Shown here piece by piece: positions 11,199 through 18,921 of a stretch of DNA of 64,000 bases; position 1 is the first letter of the stretch; each line of letters opens with the position of its first letter. Made by a program: the position numbers and the translations under genes. The notes below the pieces were generated by a model. It was not told where the DNA came from and did not search any database. It saw nothing but the letters and a program-made list of their open reading frames with translations. Source of the DNA: Chromatium weissei (lineage in GTDB: Bacteria > Pseudomonadota > Gammaproteobacteria > Chromatiales > Chromatiaceae); contig NZ_NRRR01000009.1 in assembly GCF_016583765.1 (NCBI RefSeq), forward strand, positions 1 to 64,000, in the 5' to 3' direction.

Positions 11199-12832
11199 GC
11201 GTCCACAGTAACGGCGGTGAGCGTCACGCGCAGCAAACAGCCATTTGCTGCCGAGTCAACGGTGATGGAGCCGCCGTGTGCATTGGCGATTTCCTGCGCC
11301 AGCGCCAATCCCATGCCAGCGCGTCCGCGGCGATCGCGCCAGCCGATATAAAAGGGTTCAAACACGCGATACCGCTCCTCTGGCGCGATGCCGTGACCGT
11401 TGTCTTGAATCTCAATTTCAACTCCGCGCTCCAAGCGACGCGTGGTCAATCGCAATTCGCGCTGCGGTGGGCGGGCTTCGCGCAGCGCCTGAATCGCGTT
11501 ATCAATCAGATGTTTGAATAACGAACGCAGTTGATTTTGCTGTCCGGGCAATTCCGGCAGTACGGTCGCTGGCTGCCAGTCAACCACGATGCCAGTTGCC
11601 AATAACCGTGCGGTTTCCAATTCAAGCACCTGACGCAGCAGCGCATTGATATTGACCAACACACCGATTTCATGCGGTTCCTCCGGCAGTGCAGCGCGCA
11701 GTGTCGCCAGCGCCTTGCTACCAGAAACATCAATTTGATCAAGCATTTCGGCAAGCGTTTCCACATTGCCCGCGCCGCTGCGCAACATGCCAGCCGCCGC
11801 GTTGATGACATTCAGCGGGCCTTGAATCTGATAAATGGCAGCGGCGAGCGCCTCGCGCATTCCGTGCATCAACTGCTGCTCGGCGAGGCTGGCGCGCAGA
11901 TGTTCGAGTTGGGCGCGCTCAATCTCGCGGCGATGCGCGGTGACTTCATTTGCCAGCAACAGCAAACGGCGCTCATTCGGACACTGTTGCCCAAAATAAC
12001 TTCGCGCTGACGGATCGGCTTCCTCGATGCGCGTGCCTGAACAAGCAAACCAGCGAGTTTCAAAATGCCCTTGAATATCAATGCTGATTTGCACGTTTTT
12101 GAAATTCTGTCCGTCAAGACAGTGCGCAAAAGCATCACGCCCGAGCTGTTCACTGATGGCCTGTTGAAACACCGTCACTGGCTCGCGTCCGTGCAATTCA
12201 TTCAATAGCTTTTTGTATTCCTGATTATCGAGAATAACGCGTCCATTACTATCTAAAAGCGCCATTAAAACCGGCGCTGCATCTAAGACCATTTCAATTC
12301 GCGCTTTTTGCTGGCGCAGCGCACCTTCCAATTCATGCACCTTGGTCACATCGCGGTGCATTCCGAGAAAGTATTGCAATTCACCATAGGTATTTAATAC
12401 CGGTGAAATAATGAGTTCAGCAAGATAATCGCCGCCCTGTTTCGTGCGATTAACCAGCGTGCCAGTCCAAGTTTGTTTGCGTTGAATGGTTTGCCACAAT
12501 TGCGTATAAACCGTTGCTGGCGTGGCATTATTTGAAAGAATGGATTCGTTTTTACCGCACACCTCAATACGTTCATAGCCGGTGAGTGTTTCAAAAGCGA
12601 GATTGGCATATAAAATAGTGGCGTGGGCATCGGTAATTGAAATTGCCAGCGGAGCCTGTTCGACTGCTTCAAAAAACAATCGCGGCGGCAGCGGATTAGA
12701 CGGATTACCACTCATCGTTGCGAGCACTTCAATCAACTCCGGCGGAGTTCCGGCTGGCGGAGCAGCGAGAAAAGCCGTCAGTGCGTTAATCACCGTTTGT
12801 TGTGCGGATTCCGATGCAGGTCGAACCGACAC
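11195..12832 (-). CDS. nifL: Nitrogen fixation negative regulator NifL
   Basis: NifL binds and inhibits NifA under oxygen or fixed nitrogen. Residues about 50-165 form the FAD-binding PAS1 domain with the NifL-specific stretch CGKNESILSNNATPATVY and LVNRTKQGGDYLAEL. A second PAS follows (about 175-270), then a Q-linker and coiled helix. The histidine-kinase-like region comes next, with a GHKL ATP site (DNAIQAL, DNGHGI, GRAGMGLALAQEI). At the position equivalent to the conserved His of Azotobacter NifL (AAIHRLQGP) this protein has Tyr334 (AAIYQIQGP). NifL does not act by phosphotransfer in studied species, so function may be kept. The start is a GTG behind AAGGAGAA. It is the first gene of nifL-nifA-(pgsA). 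Confidence 0.95.
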   Translation of the reverse strand: MSVRPASESAQQTVINALTAFLAAPPAGTPPELIEVLATMSGNPSNPLPPRLFFEAVEQAPLAISITDAHATILYANLAFETLTGYERIEVCGKNESILSNNATPATVYTQLWQTIQRKQTWTGTLVNRTKQGGDYLAELIISPVLNTYGELQYFLGMHRDVTKVHELEGALRQQKARIEMVLDAAPVLMALLDSNGRVILDNQEYKKLLNELHGREPVTVFQQAISEQLGRDAFAHCLDGQNFKNVQISIDIQGHFETRWFACSGTRIEEADPSARSYFGQQCPNERRLLLLANEVTAHRREIERAQLEHLRASLAEQQLMHGMREALAAAIYQIQGPLNVINAAAGMLRSGAGNVETLAEMLDQIDVSGSKALATLRAALPEEPHEIGVLVNINALLRQVLELETARLLATGIVVDWQPATVLPELPGQQNQLRSLFKHLIDNAIQALREARPPQRELRLTTRRLERGVEIEIQDNGHGIAPEERYRVFEPFYIGWRDRRGRAGMGLALAQEIANAHGGSITVDSAANGCLLRVTLTAVTVDA

Positions 12833-12933
12833 GGTGTTCTCCTTAAATCTGGATAAAAATAGAATGGTTCAGCACCGAATGTGAAATCATGGCAATTCAT
12901 TATTAAATGAATGAAGCGCGATGCGAATAGCGT

Positions 12934-12973
12934 AAATGATGGTGCGAATTGAGGTGAAATCAAATGATGGTGC
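12934..12973. repeat. Pair of direct repeats upstream of nifL
   Basis: The 12-mer AAATGATGGTGC occurs at 12934-12945 and again at 12962-12973, 28 bases apart start to start, in the leader region 100-140 bases before the nifL start. Two identical copies in a short regulatory interval suggest a protein-binding site, but I recognise no known operator. Confidence 0.4.
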
Positions 12974-12991
12974 AGAAATTGGTGTGAGGCA

Positions 12992-13019
12992 ATCGACATG
13001 CAATTGTGTGCATGTCGAT
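12992..13019. other. Perfect 11-bp inverted repeat between rpmG and nifL
   Basis: ATCGACATGCA (12992-13002) and its exact reverse complement (13009-13019) flank a six-base loop. It follows the rpmG stop and precedes nifL on the same strand. There is no T-run after the stem on the minus strand, so it is not a classical intrinsic terminator. It could be a transcription factor site, a processing stem, or a weak terminator of rpmBG. Confidence 0.5.
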
Positions 13020-13062
13020 GTTTTGAAACAAATTAGCAGGTAATGCTATGAAAAAAGTACGG

Positions 13063-13230
13063 CTATTTAATTTTGCCTTCTTTATACATCACATGCTGGC
13101 GAACGACGGGATCAAATTTTTTGATTTCCATCTTGCCGGGTTGATTGCGCTTATTTTTAGTGGTCGTATAAAAATGACCAGTACCGGCGCTAGAATTGAG
13201 ACGAATTTTTTCACGTGCAGCCTTAGCCAT
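13063..13230 (-). CDS. rpmG: 50S ribosomal protein L33
   Basis: The 55-residue product begins [20 protein letters not shown] and continues through [20 protein letters not shown] to the end VMYKEGKIK. This is the full-length L33 of the large ribosomal subunit in its zinc-free form, since the CxxC pairs are absent. The frame opens with ATG at 13230 preceded by AGGAG, 15 bases after the rpmB stop, giving the conserved rpmB-rpmG pair that is co-transcribed in gammaproteobacteria. Confidence 0.96.
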   Translation of the reverse strand: MAKAAREKIRLNSSAGTGHFYTTTKNKRNQPGKMEIKKFDPVVRQHVMYKEGKIK

Positions 13231-13245
13231 AAAACAATCTCCTAA

Positions 13246-13482
13246 TTAAACCTGTTCGCCACGAGCGCGAATCTCACTGAGAACGGTATCAATTCCTTTT
13301 TTATCAATAGTGCGCATTCCGTTAGCAGAAACCCGCAATTTAACAAAACGGCTTTCGCTGGCAACCCAAAAGCGGTGTTCGTGAAGATTAGGCAAAAAAC
13401 GACGTTTGGTCTTGTTGTTTGCGTGTGAAACATTGTTACCGGTAAGTGGATGCTTGCCAGTCACTTGGCATACTTTAGACAT
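13246..13482 (-). CDS. rpmB: 50S ribosomal protein L28
   Basis: L28 is a 78-residue protein of the large ribosomal subunit. The sequence starts [20 protein letters not shown] and contains [19 protein letters not shown] and [16 protein letters not shown], all characteristic of the proteobacterial protein. The start at 13482 gives the exact family N terminus. An upstream in-frame extension is not supported. It forms a transcription unit with rpmG and has a plausible sigma-70 promoter about 50 bases upstream. Confidence 0.96.
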   Translation of the reverse strand: MSKVCQVTGKHPLTGNNVSHANNKTKRRFLPNLHEHRFWVASESRFVKLRVSANGMRTIDKKGIDTVLSEIRARGEQV

Positions 13483-13533
13483 GGTGGAATTCCTGCGAGT
13501 CGACGACTGTGTTTCAGTACAGAAAGGAGCGAG

Positions 13534-13563
13534 ATTCAAGCATGTCGCTTTATCAGATGTCAA
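13534..13563 (-). promoter_or_regulatory. Probable sigma-70 promoter of rpmB-rpmG
   Basis: On the minus strand a perfect -35 box TTGACA (13558-13563) is followed after 18 bases by TTGAAT (13534-13539), a four-of-six -10 box. It sits about 50 bases before the rpmB start. The call is by inspection only. Confidence 0.5.
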
Positions 13564-13699
13564 GTCTTAGCAAATGATTACGATGATTTTCATTGTCATC
13601 ATGTTTTCTAAAATCAAGCGTTTAGTCTGGAACTGCTGATAAAATTATTCTAAACTATCCATCATAAAAACCCTATCATCACTATTGCGATTTCATTCA

Positions 13700-13957
13700 A
13701 TGAACACATTCAATCAAGTTAAAGCACTATTCATTCAAACGCTACAACTCGGCAATCGTGGCGCAAATCTTAATATCGATTCGCCATTGCTCGGCGCAAT
13801 TCCTGAATTAGATTCAATGGCGGTTGTAAACATCATTACCGCTTTAGAAGAGCAATTTGGTTTTTGCGTTGAAGACGATGAAATTAGCGCCGAAAGTTTC
13901 GCAACGCTAGGCAGTTTAGTCGAATTCGTCACGCGCAAACTTGACGGTTCTATTTAA
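13700..13957 (+). CDS. Acyl carrier protein, exosortase A-associated type
   Basis: An 85-residue carrier protein of the four-helix ACP fold. The phosphopantetheine attachment site is the Ser in IPELDSMAVVNII (near residue 40), in place of the DSL of fatty-acid AcpP. LEEQFGFCVEDDEIS matches helix III. The ATG at 13700 is preferred over an upstream TTG. Its stop overlaps the next gene by one base. The two following hydrolases are markers of exosortase A (XrtA) gene sets, where such an ACP is usual next to an acyl-CoA ligase-like enzyme, so I place it in exopolysaccharide or PEP-CTERM-linked biosynthesis rather than in fatty-acid synthesis. That role is inferred from context. Confidence 0.8.
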   Translation: MNTFNQVKALFIQTLQLGNRGANLNIDSPLLGAIPELDSMAVVNIITALEEQFGFCVEDDEISAESFATLGSLVEFVTRKLDGSI

Positions 13958-14793
13958 TGAATGCCGCAATTAAAATTGATCCATTCTTTTTGCCAACAGC
14001 ATTAGGTGATTTGTTTTGTATTCACACCACGCCACTGAATACACCAATTCGCAGCCGAGTGCTTTATATTCATCCTTTTGCAGAAGAAATGCACAAATCG
14101 CGGCGAATGGCAGCACTGCAAGCACGTCAATTCGCAGCGGCAGGTATTGCGGTATTGCAATTGGATTTAACTGGCTGTGGCGATAGTTGGGGTGATTTTA
14201 ATGATGCCCGCTGGAAACAGTGGCAGACTGATGTCTTTTGCGCTATTGATTGGTTAAATCATCAAGAATATAAAGATACTCCGCTATTGCTTTGGGGCTT
14301 GCGTTTAGGCGGAATACTTGCACTTGATTGTGCAAGTAAACTGCCAAATTTAGCGGGTGTTATACTGTGGCAACCAATCATCAATGGCGAGCTATTCATC
14401 AATCAGTTTTTGCGAATTAGACTCGCCAGCGAAATGTTAAATGAGAGTCAAACACGAACGGGAACACGTCAATTACGCGAACAATTAGCAGCGGGCGCAT
14501 CTGTTGAAATTGGCGGTTATTGTTTAGCAGCAGAACTCGCACAAACGATTTCCACTTTACGTTTAGAACAAATCACGCCTTTCTGTCCTATCGTTTGGAT
14601 TGATGTTGTCGCTGATGCAGAAAATTTATCGACGCCAGCGCAACAAAAAGTAATTCAGGAATGGAAAAAGAGTGGTTGCCAAATTCAAAACTACTGTATT
14701 GCAGGCGAACCTTTTTGGACAACACAGGAAATCACTGAATGCCCTGCATTGATAACGGCGACAATAGAAATGACGGAGCAAATACTGAAATGA
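13957..14793 (+). CDS. Exosortase A system-associated alpha/beta hydrolase 2
   Basis: The 278-residue protein has an alpha/beta-hydrolase shape and carries the diagnostic block HPFAEEMHKSRRMAALQARQF (near residue 34), followed by LQLDLTGCGDSWGDF and DARWKQW. These are typical of the exosortase A-associated hydrolase 2 family. The usual nucleophile elbow GxSxG is replaced by WGLRLGG, so the Ser is missing and classic esterase activity is doubtful. It overlaps the ACP by one base and the next hydrolase by four. The biochemical role in the family is unknown, and it accompanies exopolysaccharide genes. Confidence 0.85.
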   Translation: MNAAIKIDPFFLPTALGDLFCIHTTPLNTPIRSRVLYIHPFAEEMHKSRRMAALQARQFAAAGIAVLQLDLTGCGDSWGDFNDARWKQWQTDVFCAIDWLNHQEYKDTPLLLWGLRLGGILALDCASKLPNLAGVILWQPIINGELFINQFLRIRLASEMLNESQTRTGTRQLREQLAAGASVEIGGYCLAAELAQTISTLRLEQITPFCPIVWIDVVADAENLSTPAQQKVIQEWKKSGCQIQNYCIAGEPFWTTQEITECPALITATIEMTEQILK

Positions 14794-15662
14794 ACGATCA
14801 CTATTCAGAATCTCCAGTGGTTTTTCATTGCGAAGGGAATCGTTTAATTGGAATTATTGCGCAACCAAATCAGCAACGTGTTCGCATTGGCGTGTTAATT
14901 GTCGTTGGCGGGCCGCAGTATCGCGCTGGAAGTCATCGTCAATTCACATTATTAGCGCGTGATTTGGCTGCAAATGGAATTGCAAATCTACGTTTTGATT
15001 ATCGCGGCATGGGCGATAGCGAAGGTCAGCAACGCGCTTTTGATACTGTAGATTTGGATATAAAAACAGCAATTGACTGTTTGATGCAAAAAATACCGGA
15101 ATTAACTTCTATAGTCGTTTGGGGTCTATGTGATGCGGCTGCGGCTGCATTAATTTATGCACATCGTGATGTAAGAGTGAGTGGATTGATTTTATTAAAT
15201 CCTTGGGTACATACGGAAGAAGCAGCCGCACGAGTTCGTTTCACGCAGTATTATTCAAAACGGTTGTTGCAACGCGCTTTTTGGACTAAGTTATTTTCTG
15301 GCCAATTTGGGTTTCTCAATTCATTAAGTGATTTATTAAAATCAGTCAGTTCAATAACTAATGCTAGTGACAACGAAAATTCAGATTCAAATCAAACAAT
15401 CACTGCATCAAATTTTATCGAAAAAATGTGTAATGGATTACAGCGATTTCAAGGTAAAGTTTTATTTATTTTGAGCGGAAATGATTTAACAGCGCAAGAA
15501 TTTATCTCACTGATAAAACATCAGCGTAAATGGCGAACTGCTTTCCAAAAGAAGAACATTTCCCAGCAAATCATTTCTCAAGCAAATCACACGTTTTCGA
15601 GTGCTGAATGGAGAAATGAAGTTTCAAAATCAACAATTCTTTTTTTGGTGAACGGAGAATAA
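14790..15662 (+). CDS. Exosortase A system-associated alpha/beta hydrolase 1
   Basis: The 290-residue alpha/beta-hydrolase-fold protein starts MNDHYSESPVVFHCEGNRLIG and contains VVGGPQYRAGSHRQFTLLAR, RFDYRGMGDSEGQ and WGLCDAAAAAL. The first two are signatures of exosortase A-associated hydrolase 1. The elbow WGLCDAA carries Cys in place of Ser, giving a possible Cys nucleophile as in dienelactone hydrolase. The start at 14790 overlaps the previous stop as ATGA, implying translational coupling. A late, weakly conserved region (about 180-225) is rich in Ser and Asn. Together with the ACP and hydrolase 2 it forms a compact operon. Confidence 0.85.
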   Translation: MNDHYSESPVVFHCEGNRLIGIIAQPNQQRVRIGVLIVVGGPQYRAGSHRQFTLLARDLAANGIANLRFDYRGMGDSEGQQRAFDTVDLDIKTAIDCLMQKIPELTSIVVWGLCDAAAAALIYAHRDVRVSGLILLNPWVHTEEAAARVRFTQYYSKRLLQRAFWTKLFSGQFGFLNSLSDLLKSVSSITNASDNENSDSNQTITASNFIEKMCNGLQRFQGKVLFILSGNDLTAQEFISLIKHQRKWRTAFQKKNISQQIISQANHTFSSAEWRNEVSKSTILFLVNGE

Positions 15663-15664
15663 AA

Positions 15665-16282
15665 ATGAAATGGTTTTTTGTTCTTTTTAGTTTATTTGCT
15701 TCAGTGAGTTATGCGGGTGGTGATGGTGAAATAACTACTCCAGCCCAGCTCATTGGGCTTCCCGGCTATTGTCGAGGAACTCAGCAAGTGCGGAATGTCA
15801 GTCAAGACCCAACACCTATGAGTGCGTATGTTGAAAAATATGGTTATACATATACGCATCTGCATCATTATTGTTGGGCATTAAATACGGAAAATAGCAT
15901 TGCTATGAATAATCCAAAAGATGGTCGCTTTTGGCTTGGCACTGCAATTGAAAATATAGATTATGTGTTGCGAAATAATCAGGATCCAAAGTTTATTCTT
16001 CTGCCTGAAATTTACGCATCAAAAGCACGCATTCTTTTCAAAATGGATCGACCAGATGACGCAGTGCCTTGGCTTAAAAAAGCAATTGCTTTACGTTCCA
16101 ACTATAGCCCAGCGTATGCGCGGCTCAGTGATTACTATGTGGAAAAAGGCGATAAAGCTGAGGCAATTAAAATTCTCAAACAGGGCATTGCGAAAAGCAA
16201 TAAATCAGACATGCTCATTCATCGATTGAGAGAACTTGAGTCACAAAATGGCGCTGCTGCAAAGACGGGCACACCAAAATAA
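15665..16282 (+). CDS. Exported TPR protein of unknown function
   Basis: This 205-residue protein has a clear signal peptide (MKWFFVLFSLFASVSYA, cleavage after about residue 17). It then has a domain with conserved-looking CRGTQQ and HHYCWALN segments whose two Cys could pair in the periplasm. Two or three TPR units follow (about 100-190: YASKARILFKMDRPDDAVPWLKKA, then YSPAYARLSDYYVEKGDKAEAIKILKQG). It starts two bases after hydrolase 1 with a GGAG site, so it belongs to the same operon. I do not recognise a named family. A periplasmic scaffold for polysaccharide export is an inference from location. Confidence 0.7.
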   Translation: MKWFFVLFSLFASVSYAGGDGEITTPAQLIGLPGYCRGTQQVRNVSQDPTPMSAYVEKYGYTYTHLHHYCWALNTENSIAMNNPKDGRFWLGTAIENIDYVLRNNQDPKFILLPEIYASKARILFKMDRPDDAVPWLKKAIALRSNYSPAYARLSDYYVEKGDKAEAIKILKQGIAKSNKSDMLIHRLRELESQNGAAAKTGTPK

Positions 16283-16288
16283 CATGAT

Positions 16289-17443
16289 TCAATTCGTTAT
16301 TAACGCGTCATACACTGCGAGATAGCGTTCAACCATTGTATTCAGACTGAATTCTTGTTCGGCTCGGCAGCGCGCTGCGTTGCCTTCGTGTTGAATACGC
16401 GGTAGTGAATTTAAATACGCCGCGAGTGTTGCAGTTAATTCGTCAACGTTTGCTGGTGCAATTAAACATCCTGTTTCTTTCGCAATAACCAATTCGGAAT
16501 TTCCGCCGACCTGTGTGGCAATAACGGGTAAACCACTTGCCATTGCTTCTAAAATGGTATTGCAAATTCCTTCTGCCAAGGATGGCAATACAAATACATC
16601 AAAGCTGCGCATTAAATCGGGAATATCATCACGTTCGCCGGGCAACCAAGCGAGATGCATTACGCCCGCAGCAGAGAGACGCTCACGCAATATCGACAGT
16701 AATGGACCATCGCCAATCATCACTAATCGTACTCGTTCACGCGCCATTGGTTGTTGAGTGAGCAATTGAATAAAACTATCAACTAAAATCTCAGGCGCTT
16801 TTACTGCTTGCATTCGCATGACGCTACCAATGACTATAGTTCCATGTGGAGCAAAGCCATTGGGAAGTGCGCTAATCTGTGATGCAAAAGCAGGATAAAA
16901 ACGTTGCGTATCAACGCCATTACAAATGTGATTTATTCGCGTTTCGGGAATGCCAACGCTATTTAATAAATAGTCGCGTTGATGTTGAGAAAGTACGATG
17001 TATTGGTTAATAAAAGGTCTAAATAACTGTCGTAAATGCCGTTGTTTAAGACTAGAACCATCGAGATCACCAATATCCCAGCCATGTTCGCCGTGTATTC
17101 GATGACGAATTCCAGCTAATGCCGCAGTGGTTTGCATTTCTAGCGTTGCTAAATTACGCGTGTGTACAATTGTAGGACGCAATTGACGTAAAAGTCGCCA
17201 TAACCTGCCGTGAATCGCAATATCATTACCTTCGCGTTTGTTTAGTGCATGAAGTGTGACATCGTTGCGTTGTATACGCTGACTAAAATCAGTGTATTCG
17301 GTCATGCAAATAATGGCGTGACGGTAACGATTCTTTGGCATATGGTTAATTAAATTAACCAATCCGTTTTCTAATCCGCCAATAGCTAATCGATGAATAA
17401 TATGGGCAATGAGTGGTGGATTTTTAAGTGTGGAATGTGACAT
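16289..17443 (-). CDS. GT4 glycosyltransferase, PEP-CTERM/exosortase A-associated (TIGR03088-like)
   Basis: A 384-residue GT-B glycosyltransferase. The N-terminal part has HIIHRLAIGGLENGLVNLIN, a pattern typical of the exosortase A-associated sugar transferases. The C-terminal nucleotide-sugar site reads GDGPLL..L, FVLPSLAEGICNTILEAMASG and LPVIATQVGGNSELV. It probably adds a sugar during exopolysaccharide or lipid-linked glycan assembly on the cytoplasmic face. I start at the ATG at 17443, preceded by GGAAAAAAG, since a longer frame would run into the tRNA terminator. It converges on the TPR gene with six bases between stops. Confidence 0.88.
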   Translation of the reverse strand: MSHSTLKNPPLIAHIIHRLAIGGLENGLVNLINHMPKNRYRHAIICMTEYTDFSQRIQRNDVTLHALNKREGNDIAIHGRLWRLLRQLRPTIVHTRNLATLEMQTTAALAGIRHRIHGEHGWDIGDLDGSSLKQRHLRQLFRPFINQYIVLSQHQRDYLLNSVGIPETRINHICNGVDTQRFYPAFASQISALPNGFAPHGTIVIGSVMRMQAVKAPEILVDSFIQLLTQQPMARERVRLVMIGDGPLLSILRERLSAAGVMHLAWLPGERDDIPDLMRSFDVFVLPSLAEGICNTILEAMASGLPVIATQVGGNSELVIAKETGCLIAPANVDELTATLAAYLNSLPRIQHEGNAARCRAEQEFSLNTMVERYLAVYDALITN

Positions 17444-17479
17444 CTTTTTTCCGCCAAATAACCAATGCGCTGGCATAAA

Positions 17480-17517
17480 AAAATCCCCGCTTCTTTTTCA
17501 GAAAAAGCGGGGATTTT
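17480..17517 (-). terminator. Intrinsic terminator of tRNA-Phe
   Basis: A 13-bp stem (17480-17492 pairing with 17505-17517, core CCCCGC/GCGGGG) with a 12-base loop ends in a T-rich tract on the minus strand, four bases after the tRNA 3' end. It lies before the glycosyltransferase start, which therefore needs its own promoter or read-through. Confidence 0.85.
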
Positions 17518-17520
17518 GTT

Positions 17521-17596
<76 letters not shown>

Positions 17597-17630
17597 GTGT
17601 CAAAAAAGGTGCAACTCAATTGAGGGGCGC

Positions 17631-17659
17631 ATTAAAACAATATGATCGAGCGGTGTCAA
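17631..17659 (-). promoter_or_regulatory. Sigma-70 promoter of tRNA-Phe
   Basis: Minus-strand TTGACA (17654-17659) is followed after exactly 17 bases by TTTAAT (17631-17636), a near-consensus promoter. The bases after the -10 box are GCGCCCC, a GC-rich discriminator as seen at stringently controlled stable RNA genes. The tRNA starts about 35 bases downstream. Confidence 0.8.
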
Positions 17660-17763
17660 GCATCATTTTTTCCGTTCGCAGTAAGGTGTCGATTTTATCC
17701 GACTCAGTGATTTGCAATATCAATTTTTTGTATAACGCAGATGGTTAATCAATAGACTGATCA

Positions 17764-18921
17764 TTAGCGAGATGACTTTTTATGATCATCTTCTTGCACC
17801 AAGGTAATTGCATCAATTGAACGGTCTGTTGCAGCACGTTGTGCATCACCGCTTTGAAGTTTAATTGTTAAACGAACTTCATTCGCAGAATCCGCAAAAT
17901 GAATCGCATCTTCATAACTAATTTCACCTTCGGCGTAAAGATTAAACAATGCTTTATCGAAGGTAATCATGCCATGTTCCCCTGAGTTTTTCATCAATTC
18001 TTTTAATTTGTTAATTTCACCTTTACGAATTAAATCTGCAGCCAATGGTGTATTGAGTAAAATTTCGATCACTGCTCGCCGACCTTGACCATTTTTGCGT
18101 GGAACCAATTGCTGGGCAACAATGGCTTTGAGATTCAAAGAAAGATCGAGAAGCATTTGCTCGCGGGAATCTTCGGGAAAAAAGTTAATAATGCGATCCA
18201 ATGCTTGATTTGCATTATTGGCGTGTAAAGTTGCCAGCACCAAATGACCTGTTTCGGCAAAAGTCATTGCGTATTCCATCGTCGAACGGGCGCGAATTTC
18301 ACCGATTAAAATCACATCAGGCGCTTGCCGCAGCGTATTACGCAATGCAACATCAAATGACTCTGTATCCACGCCAACTTCGCGCTGCGTAATAATGCAG
18401 CCGTCGTGTTTATGAACAAACTCAATTGGGTCTTCAACAGTAATAATATGTCCGCTGCTTTTGCGATTGCGATAACCGACGAGTGCTGCTAATGAAGTGG
18501 ATTTGCCTGTTCCAGTTGCGCCGACAAAAATCACTAATCCGCGTTTATTCATTGCCAATTCACGTAAAACTGCTGGCAATTTGAGTTCTTCTAATGTGGG
18601 AATCTGCGATTCAATTCGCCGTAAAACCATTCCCGCACAATCACGTTGCACAAAAGCACTGACACGAAAGCGACCTAGCGACGCACGATCAATTGCAAAC
18701 TGACATTCTTTTGTATCTTCAAATTCAGCGCGTTGGCGCTCATTCATCACTTCATAAACCATGCCGCGCACTTGATCAGCAGTGAGTGGCTGTTTCGCTG
18801 CAGGATAGATCGTGCCGTCAATTTTAATACTCGGTGGCCATTCAGCAGTAATAAATAAGTCGGAACCTTTTTTATCACTCAGGGCTGTGAGTAATTGCTC
18901 CAGTGCGCGTTTGAAGTCCAT
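17764..18921 (-). CDS. pilU: Type IV pilus retraction ATPase PilU
   Basis: PilU is the accessory hexameric ATPase that assists PilT in pulling back type IV pili and twitching. The 385-residue protein has the PilT-like N-terminal PAS-like domain, a Walker A motif GATGTGKST (near 133), the Asp box and ILIGEIRARST Walker B, and the His box TGHLVLATLHANNA. The start MDFKRALEQLLTAL and the extended C terminus (about 345-385) separate it from PilT. Its ATG overlaps the pilT stop by one base, so the two are translated together. Confidence 0.95.
   Translation of the reverse strand: MDFKRALEQLLTALSDKKGSDLFITAEWPPSIKIDGTIYPAAKQPLTADQVRGMVYEVMNERQRAEFEDTKECQFAIDRASLGRFRVSAFVQRDCAGMVLRRIESQIPTLEELKLPAVLRELAMNKRGLVIFVGATGTGKSTSLAALVGYRNRKSSGHIITVEDPIEFVHKHDGCIITQREVGVDTESFDVALRNTLRQAPDVILIGEIRARSTMEYAMTFAETGHLVLATLHANNANQALDRIINFFPEDSREQMLLDLSLNLKAIVAQQLVPRKNGQGRRAVIEILLNTPLAADLIRKGEINKLKELMKNSGEHGMITFDKALFNLYAEGEISYEDAIHFADSANEVRLTIKLQSGDAQRAATDRSIDAITLVQEDDHKKSSR

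Noticed and set aside
13048..13245. A plus-strand frame opposite rpmG
   Set aside because: It is the antisense of the clear L33 gene on the minus strand and has no independent support.
17444..17476. An upstream start for the glycosyltransferase
   Set aside because: It lies next to the tRNA-Phe terminator and lacks a ribosome binding site; the ATG at 17443 has one.
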